A stretch of DNA of 64,000 nucleotides from NCBI GenBank assembly GCA_019925095.2, contig CM034398.1, forward strand, positions 6,959,001 through 7,023,000, in the 5' to 3' direction. The notes below the pieces were generated by a model. That model saw only the letters and a program-made list of their open reading frames with translations, was not told where the DNA came from and did no database searches. How positions within the stretch are numbered: position 1 is the stretch's first letter; the number at the start of each line of letters is the position of its first letter. A program made the translations under genes and the position numbers. This DNA is from Dendrolimus kikuchii. Taxonomy: Eukaryota; Arthropoda; Insecta; Lepidoptera; Lasiocampidae. Positions 33,901 through 44,300 of the stretch are shown here, piece after piece.

Positions 33901-36900
33901 ATAAATTATATTGTAAAAATTTCTCGAATTTAATCCATTTACAAGGGTTATCTAATTCATTATTAAAACATAACCTCCTACGCTACACCCTTAATTAAAT
34001 ACTTCAAAGGTTATACGGGTAACCGTTGATTAATATGGTTAGGGACCGCCCACTAAATGGAAAATCTAGTTCACTCCGTCGCGTCGGCATCCGTCGTACA
34101 AAAATACATAGCCATATTATTTTCGTAGAATTTTATTAATATAATATGTAAGTTATGGTAATTCTATAGCTAAAGCTCCCGCATCTCTATTCAGGGATTT
34201 AGGTTCCACCTGGAAGACAGCATGCAGCAATAGACACTTTTTCTAGGCTAGTACGTACATACGAGTATATTGTTTTTCCAGAAAGGATCGTGAGAAAATC
34301 GTGGTGGACATACTATATACCTCTAGAGTACAAAAAGATATCGGTTATTTTTATCTTTAGAATTAACGAATGAAGAAGGTAAAGGCTAAAAGGAAGACAT
34401 TTAAAAAGCTGAGTAAATGTAACAAGCTCTAGGGAGCTAAATATTACTGTTTAGGTATTTATGTATCAGTTTTTTTATTTTTATTTATTTATTCTAACAA
34501 AAACAAACATAATTTTTATATATCTACATCTTAAAACCCGAAAGGGTTTGACGAAGATACTAAGTCTGCTCTTTAAGTGTAATTAGGTAGTTTGAGGTAA
34601 ATATGAGGTAGATTGAGTTATTACATCTACCGTGTCTCCATTTCTAGAACCAAGTAAGAGAGCACAGCAGACATTAATGCGTGATAGTGTACTCTATTTT
34701 TCCATGTATATACAGGTGATTAAGTAGTGTATTATTTTTAGTGAATTAATTAAGTTAGGATAAATAATAGAGATACCTATACACACATACAACACACACG
34801 TACACACAATTTGGATAATTTAGTGCTGTGTCTAGGTTTAACTTGGACCTATACTTTGCCAAATAAGTGTGTTAGCGAATCCTTTTGATATAAAAGTAAG
34901 TATCTTACGAGGTTATTATCCATGTCGTTGTCTGTAGGCGTGCAGACGAATATTGTCCTTTGCATGAGACCGACGAAACACCAAAACGCCTCTGCTTCAC
35001 ATTTTATTTCGCAAAGTACTGGAGCTAAGAGATCGCTCATTCCTTGTGTATATCTGAAAATAATAAGGAACTCTGTTAGTTAATTAATTTTATATATAAC
35101 ATTTTATTGTAAATACTTTCTAGTAAATATGTTGTTAAATAAATAAATAGATTTATTTGTAAAAAAAGTATAAGAAATTCAGTCGTAATTAAACATGAAT
35201 AGATCATTATCCGACAGATTGCGGCAGGTAGTCCTTTAAAATAAAATAATTACGTGATATCACTGATTAACAAAGAAAAGATTGTCAAACTCAATTTCAA
35301 CGTATTTATAAATTAGTTATTTTTATTTATTATTTTATTTTATTTCAATCGGTAAAAAACATTTTTCTTTTCTTTATCGCCTGAAGCAGGCAAGCAGGCA
35401 GACGGCCCACCCGATGGAAAGTGGTTACCGTCGCCTATGGACGTTTGCAACACCAGGGGTGTCACCAACGCGTTGCCGACCTCTAAAGAAATTTTATGAC
35501 GCCCTTCTTAAAGAACCCCATGTCATAGCGCAAAGGGAAAACCGCGGCGGGAAGTTCCCTCCCGAGCATTGTTGTACGCGGAATATATGTTCTAGACAAC
35601 CGTTACGTAGCTGAGCGTGGGAGCTCAAGGAAATGGGGGTGAATATCCCATCTCTGACGAGCGGGGGGTTGTAAAAGTAAGGCGTTAGCACCAGAACAAA
35701 CAGTTCCTCGGAACACTCGCCGTTATACAGGCGGTAAAATACGCAGAGATCGTCGTCGTGGGATCGTCGACGATACGAACGGCACGACGTAGGATGCATT
35801 CGAGGGGGCAGTCTGGTAAGCGGGTGTAAGCGGTACTCCATATGCGGTCTGATTTGCGCTTTGTACAGCGCAAGTCGTCGCGGAGTGAAGTACTGCTTGA
35901 ACCGGTTTAGCACACCAAGCTTTTTAGACGCAAGTTTAGCCTTGCCTTCCAGATGACCCCGAAACTGCAAGTCGTTCGTTATGTCGACGCCAAGGATCCC
36001 GATACTATTGGAGATATGAAATTTTAATTTTTCCATTACAAATCTAACAATAATTGATAACGTCAATAGATCTGGAGTTATTGGTATCACTGTCATCGAA
36101 AAATTGTTCCAACAAGATCCGTTTAAAAATTTTGAGGTATAGGGTATTTTTAATTAAATATATTTTTTAAAGTTGAAGCAGCAGAGGCTTGCCCGTAGGG
36201 GCAGTCCCACGTCAGTCGGGGTCGCGGCGAAAAGCTCGCGTACGTCCCGGGGCCCTGACATATGGCGACAGAAGGACACCAAGGGGTTTTAGGGGATATT
36301 CCGGTAGCCTATCTGGCCGGCGAGTCCCACACTGCCCCCCCCCCTCCCCGTGTCCGCAAACGGACTTCCCCTTGAAAAAAAAGCAGTCCCTGACAATTAT
36401 ATACGAAAGGCTCAATTATTTAAATAATTTCTACTTACCCTAAAACGGGATTATAAACAGCATAATTCAGCAAAACATTCTTCATAATTTCTACATTATA
36501 ATTATTTTCACCGGCGAAAAAAGGATTGCCTCTATCGGTTCTAACTACATCTTTCTCTATAACACACTGCACAGATTTCCAAAACACAGCGTGTTGTTCT
36601 GGAGTCATTTTCTCCACTCTCCTTCTTGTAATTTCCTCGTACTCCCTCGTTCTTATTTGAAGTATAATTTCTCTTTCGTCATAAGTAGAATTGTATGGGT
36701 AGCAATGTAGCAAAAACGGCCATACTTCCCGCCTCAGTTCTTTATCAAGGCCGCCGAAGAAAACGCATTTACGTAAAAATAGGTCGTCTTCAATAACACC
36801 TTTGGCATTCATTATTTTACCGTAAAATAACTCTGGGGTTATTTTCGGTAGTTTCCCCTCTTCGGGATGTTGCTCTGACTTTTGTACTTCTGGACGACAT

Positions 36901-38849
36901 ACCATGAAATGGCGGTACGGTAAATTTGGTTCCTCGGAACCTGAAAAAAATTCCGTCGGCTATAAAAAGGACTAATCCAAATAAATATACAATGGGACGT
37001 ACCACATTTTACAATAAATAAAATATCTATTTATTAATACGTGAAGCAAAAACGTTGTACCCTTTTTTACGAAAATTGCGCAGATGGAGGAGTATGAAAT
37101 TTCGCACACTTATAGTTTATATAGAGAAGAAGCGACGAATGCTAATATTGTTTTAAATTATGCATAAAAAATACAACAATTCAATAAAAAAAATATTACA
37201 CACACTGCCATGTATTTGAAACACACACACGCATAAGTATATACTCTTTTGTTTATTGTTCAAGTCAAATTAACAGTGTAGCCTTGGCGAAATCTGTGAT
37301 TATAGAAGTATATACTCTTTGACATTAATTATTATGGTCGAATTTCGAGCACGGGAGACCACTAGTTTTTATAAATTTGTAGAAGCGGGCGCTACAATAC
37401 GGACCTTTAAAATATCACAATAAAAACAATTTTAACATTGTTTAATTTAATACGTTATTTAACTCTTTAAAATATTAGATTCAACGTATAAATATTTTTA
37501 CACGTGACTTGTTTCATGTTGGTATGTTTTTCTTTATTGTCAACAGAGTACCTACATAGTGATTATTATAAAGTGTATTTATATGATCTAAGATGATTAC
37601 ATACATACTTATTGGGCTAAAAAGAAGAGCCTAATCAATGCGTACCCTTATCCACTCATACCTAAATCATTGCTTTTAAAACGCATGTAATGTGCCATAA
37701 TCACTAGACTGTCAGATCACGAATTCCAGACAATTGTTTATTTTAGAAAATACTTGCTAACCTTCATAAAATACTCGTCTAATCCGAATACTGTTGCTGT
37801 ATAAAAACAAACAACAAAGCTCATTCCGTAGTCTCGTTATAATTAATTGTAAAGTATATAAGACCAACCTTCCATTTCTAAGTACAGTTGTAAAATTAAC
37901 CCCTTTTACGCAAAATGGGTCCCAGAGGATAAAAACGCAGCCAACAAACTTGTTTATTTGCAAACTACTACATTACTTCTAGGTACTCTTCAAAAGTGGT
38001 TTGGTGGAGTTGGATGGGTTTTAGTTTAGGTATATTTTTATTATTGTATGTATATTTTAAGTTAGTATTATATATAATAATTATTTTACATAGACTGATT
38101 TGGTAAAAAACACATTTTTTTGTATAATATCTAATTAATGTATGTTAAAATTAGACATTTACGGTCTTAGTCATATTGAGTTAGTGTAAGGTTGTCAGCT
38201 TTTTTAGGTTTCTTAAAGAAATCTAAAAGCTTACGCTAACTCAATATGAATAAGACTTAATCTTATAAAACGTGAGGTTTTGTAAGAGCCTTTTTGATTT
38301 TGCTTATTGTAGCGAGATATATCATATAAAGTTTTATATCTAATATGTAAGTAAGTATATATACGGGTTGTCTGGAAGAGATCGCTTCTTAGCGATAAGA
38401 CCGCCCATTGTGCACATTTAAAATATTTTTAGGCTATAAGTTTTTCTCTGTTTTCTCTAATGGCGTACAATAAAGTGTTATTATTAATAAATATATATAT
38501 ATATATTGTTCACGCCACCGCGTAACGAACGATGATTCCCCGAAAAAGTAATTTACCCCGCACTTCCGCGTCTCAACGATCAGTCTGAATCGATCCGTCG
38601 TAAAAACATTCACGCATCGCGCGCGCATTTGAGATATCCACCCAATTGCAATACTAACCGGGTTCCAAGAGCTTGGTGATAAGTGGCAAGTGAATCTAGT
38701 TGTGAAGCGGGAGATATATAACAAGAGAACACGCACTGCTGCTCCTGTATCGCAGACGCTCCGGTTACTCAGCTCATATTATTACGGGTGAGTCCATTTA
38801 TCTCCATTCCCTCTTACCCTTGCACCCTTGAAATCTGGCAATCGGCCAG

Positions 38850-38906
<57 letters not shown>

Positions 38907-41338
38907 TCTCTCTATATATATATTTATTAAATTATTAGTAATTACAAATATGTAATGTACCTGGAGTAAGTTTGATATTATGCAGCAATGAGTGCCATCG
39001 ATGTAGAACCTGTGCTAAGTGATCCAGTCCTCCGTGATGGAAGTGCAGAATCTTGTATTGCGACTCTCTCGAAGCCACGACCAACTGACCGCATGTGCAA
39101 TTATCATCGTTGAAAAATAGCCTGAGGGATCTCATTTGGCTAAGGTCTACTGAAAACCTGTTTAAATGAAAAGAAACATTTTATTAATATTACAAAAACA
39201 AAATTTGTACGGATGGAACTTTGTTAATCTTTCACGCAAAAACTACTGAACGCATTTTAATGAAATTACACAGTTACATAGGCTATAGTTAATTTATAAA
39301 CATAATAGCAATCCCGCGCAAGCCATGTCTCAGATACAGCTAGATTATAATTTATCTAATGTAAAAGGTTCCTTGAGGGATGGACCAAAGTATAAAGCAA
39401 AGTCACAAGAAAAGTCTTAGCTAACTATATTTATATAGGTATATAATTATAATGGCGAAGAAAATGATTAGAATACACATTCTAATCATTATCATTTCTC
39501 GACAGATAAAGGACCATTTATCCATCGCAAATAATATTCCAACCTACACAATATTCCATATCGTACTTGCCTACATCCAGAATAATATTATATTTTATAA
39601 TATTTCACACAGTATAAAGTATATTAATACTAGTAAGTCCATGCGCTTTTATTTAACCGAAAAGACAATAACAAAAATGATCCCCGGCTTGTCACATCAT
39701 ATTATTAAGATTATGAACTTTATTAATTATGAACTTAGAGGTTTAGGGTACATTTTTAAGACAAACTGCAATGACAATAAATTTCCTTAGTATTTTAAGA
39801 AAGTTTTTGCGACAAGCGCATAATAAAAGTACGTTTTAATGGTTTTAAACGCGATATTGCTTTGATTTTTATTCCAACGTTTCGGCCACTTTTCAGTAGC
39901 CGTGATCATGGAAGACAAAAATGTCAAGTCTACGGGAACCTAATTACCTTTTTTATATTACTTAACTAATAATAAAACAAAAATGAAATATTAATGAAGC
40001 GCAGTACATTGTATATCATTAGAATCGCTTTCCTGTAATAGTAAGGACACGCAGTTCGGAAGTGACTCAAAACACTTTTGACTTTTCTATCTGTTATAAT
40101 TTCCTATACAGAGTCGTGAAACTACTGGTAGTAATATCACACTATACAAACTGTGTAACAAACACTCTAGATAACTATGAAAAACATTCCCATAATCGAT
40201 GCGTTTCAGCCGCTTAGTATTCAGAAGTGACAATTATTGTAATGAATGGGTGCAGTCAAGACATTCTGCAGCAGAATTGTATTATAAGAGTTCTCGTAAA
40301 AGCAGCGTAATTGACTTAAGAAAGCAATATATTAATCCCATGTTTTTGTAAAAATCAATAACTGCTCAATCTTTTTATTACGTGTTGTCAAAGTGAATAC
40401 TGTCCTTTCGTAAAATTACGCACAGTACTTGCCAGAATTTAAACTCATGTCGTTAAAATGAATCATGTCTGCCATACTCTCTGAACTAACATAATAATAA
40501 TAAAATAGTGTATCATAATAATAACCGAAATTATGACTGTCATACTAATTTGTATTAATAATTTAGGTATGCATAGTGCTACTGCTTCATCTGGGATAAT
40601 GTTATAGTTATTGACCAATTCACCAGGGCCGTCTTAATCATATTGCGCGCCGGGGTGCGAATATCATTCTACGTCCCTTTTGCCTACAATAAAAAATAAA
40701 AATTAACTTATTTTTAATGTTTTGGGGTTTCATATTCGAAGGCGTTCGACAAAAACAGAGTCTATGAAATCCTCATGATCGTCCATTCCTCCCTATATCA
40801 TAACACCTATACATACCATAATACACATACCGATGTGTATTATGCTTGCGCCCCCTAGATCCTTGCGCTCGGGTATCCCGTATCCCTTGCACCGCCGGCT
40901 AAGACGGCCCTGCGTTTCACACAGATTGAGCGATGGGATTAACTCCTTATTTGTGAAGTGATTGTAATATTGTTGTTAATGTTAATGACGTCAAATATTA
41001 ACAGATAACTTGTATTTATATACACTAATAATATACCTGTTATTTTTAATGTTATAAATAAGACATATTTGACCACTGACAATAACTATAACATTAACGC
41101 AGATGGAGTCCGAGCATAATTTAAATACCAATAAGGTTAATTAGATGTAAAATTATGTTGTACGTTAAAACATCATTTCATTGACACTACTTGGTGTTGC
41201 AATTCAAACCCGATTAGCTTATCTTATCGACGAATGCTACGCGTTATACATTATCCCTTATTATTTGAATTATTATAAAAATTCCATTAAATATAGTAAA
41301 AACCGTATATCTTTACATAGTATGTACATATATATATA

Positions 41339-41375
<37 letters not shown>

Positions 41376-44300
41376 AACTGTTTTTTATATATAAAACAAA
41401 GTCGCTTTCAGTGTCTGTCTGGATATCCGCGAACTCCTCAAGAACACTTTGGATTTTTAAGCGGTTTTCACCATCAGTTACATTATTTTTCAAGGAAGGT
41501 TTTATATATTTACTAGCTTTTGCCCGCGGCTGCGCCTGCGATATATAAAAACCTATTTAGATTTTTATGTAAATGAAATACTTAGAACTACTAACTAGGT
41601 TTTTACTTGTAACTAGAGTTTTAGTTACATAATATGTAATATGGCTACATAATATGTAGCCATGCCGCCTCCGCCAGGTCCCGGTCGAAGGGGAAGGCCT
41701 AAGAAATGTTGGCTTGACGTTGTGAAGGATGACATGCGTACCAATGGTTTCAAAACGGGGGATGCTGAAGACCGCGCGAAGTGGAGTAGAAAAAGTAGGA
41801 AAGCGGACCCTGGGCGTCGGAGTGAACGCTCCGAACGCAACCGGGAATTAACGCTCGGATAATGATGATGATGAATAAGTACTACAAGGTTTTTAGGCAC
41901 CTGCGCTTGCTTTCCCCGTGAAAACGATTCGACTGTGTGCGATTCAAATAAGCACCCGAAATATAATCCCAGTTATTGAAACTACGTACCCGACTATATC
42001 ATTCATTCGAAAGGCTATGGAGGAGGAACAAACAAACATTGAAATAAATTTAGTTAATATTTTCTTAAGTTTTCGCGACTTGTATACATAATAAAACTAC
42101 GTTTTAACGGTTTTAAGCGCGGTAATTTTATTCAAATAAAATAAAATTACCGCGCTTAAAACCGTTAAAACGTAGTTTTATCATAAATTTAGGTTCAATT
42201 AGTTGGGACTCGAAATTCTAAAAGGATAAAACAAAATTAGTTACATAATAGCTTGGCTTCATTAAATACAACAAAATCGTGAACCAATTTTTACCTATGC
42301 GTCGTTTGCGTTGATGAGTTCGAAAATATCGAGGTATGTCTTGCCGCTGTTTTATCATAAGCGACATTATTGTGAATCTGGTAAACACTTAGATGGCCCA
42401 TGTACTGAAAAGTGGTTAACGTCGCCTGTAAACGTTTGCGCAGCCAACGTGTTACCAATCTTTAGGAAGGGATATAACAGGCGCGATTCCAGCCCTTGAA
42501 ACATTCGTGGTCACAACCACTCGAAAATCAGCCAAATACGACTTCACGCCCGGATTTACCTTAAGTGCTGCCCTGGGGCACCGTGAAAAATACTGCCCTA
42601 TTATCTGTATCCTGTACTATTTAAGTAAAGGACCGAAAAAAAAGTTATGTATTGTAACTAGACTTCAAAACGTAAATATCCAATGAGAACTCGATTTTTA
42701 AGATTTGGCATGAAACCAATAAGTTCCCAATTTTTGAAAATCATTGATTTTATAGCAGAAAGTTGAAATTTTTATTTACTGACACTTCAAATTTTGCCCC
42801 CCTCGAAAGTTTCGCCGCCCTGGGCACTAGCCCCTAGTGCCCCTAGTGTAAATACATCACTGTACGAGTTGTAGTATGAACTCGCTCATGATCAATATAG
42901 TGCATTCCTACAAATACTTCGCTGCGTTCCGGATCACGCACGATTCATTGTTTTTTATTTTATTAATGCATTAGATATAACATCAGCCTATCGACCTCAA
43001 TAGACCGTGAAAATGTGACGTCACAGGTCTGTTTGGGTTGTAGGCATGCCCGTCGTGTCCACAACGGTGGATCCGCGCTTAGGCTATGAGCAATGGAATA
43101 GGAAATATGGGATACGCGGATGCGATGGAAGAATCAGACTAGAAGAATGGCATATGGAATAGATAGTAGGAAAGAAGAAAATAAATCCCTGTAATGCTGA
43201 TATTATACGGACCAACCGAATTAAATTAATTTGGTTGAAAGACTCAGAATCATAGGACTGAAAAAACACAACCGTATTTAATGACATTGTTAAAACTTTT
43301 TAGAATGATTTTTCAAAGTTAAATTTGTATATTATATCATTTCTTTGTTTCTTTATGTCACTTGTAAGAAAATTTTGTAAAGGCAAGTCAATATAATTTT
43401 AGAAGCGAATTTTATTTTTTTACGTTTTGGCTAATAAATACATATTATGTAAAATAATCCACGACATCTGGCGACCGTGACGAAAAGAATGGATTGTGCA
43501 AAATTATGCAGATGTACAATTCATAAGAATTTGAAAAGTGCACACCTCCGACAGAACAATAACCCTTAAGGTAAATAAATAATGATGTTTTAATTAATAT
43601 CTGCACTGTGAATTATCGATGGATCTCATGACTTGTGTGAGCAGCTTGTCGATATATCGCTAGAAGATAATGGTCGCCGTTTTCACACATTGAAATGAGC
43701 TTTTCTAAAATATCGAGGAAATAAGTACACAACAATTACATTTAAACCAGATGTTGTGTCCAGAAGACTTCGATCAGAATTAGTAAATTAAGAAAGCTTT
43801 ACTGGGATCATAGTACATGGTATGAAATGAAGAACGAGTTCCAAAAAGGAAATTAAGATTTTGAAATTGTTCAAGAGCGAATCTTATTGGAATAAATTGA
43901 AAAATAAAAAATAATAACAATAACACTGCAACTTTCCTAGGTGGGGAGGATTTTGGAGATCAACTTACACAAAGTATAACATTTTCTACGTTTTTATCTT
44001 TGCCCCAAGTGAAATTTTATGGATCCTTTGTTCATTTTACGAAAATAAAATAGGGTCAAATGGCTTGCACAGAGTTCATATAAACGATATAGAATGATGA
44101 ACACAGTAGAGCAATCCAAAGCCTGGAATTCGAGAGGATCCATATGAATGATATACTCCAAAGTCAGTGGACGCGCTCAGGTTGAACAGTGCAAATGATG
44201 CTGCTTTTTAGAATGATTTTACAAAGTTAAATTTGTATGTTACATCATTTCTTTGTTTCTTTATGTCACTTGTAAGAACATTTTCCTAAGGCAAATCATT

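Noticed and set aside
36189..36443. 84-codon frame in GC-rich DNA
   Set aside because: Pro/Arg-rich translation of a GC-rich retroposon fragment ending in an A run; the opposite frame is equally open.
41181..41548. Cys-Val-rich and His-Thr-rich frames
   Set aside because: They are translations of a (GT)n microsatellite.
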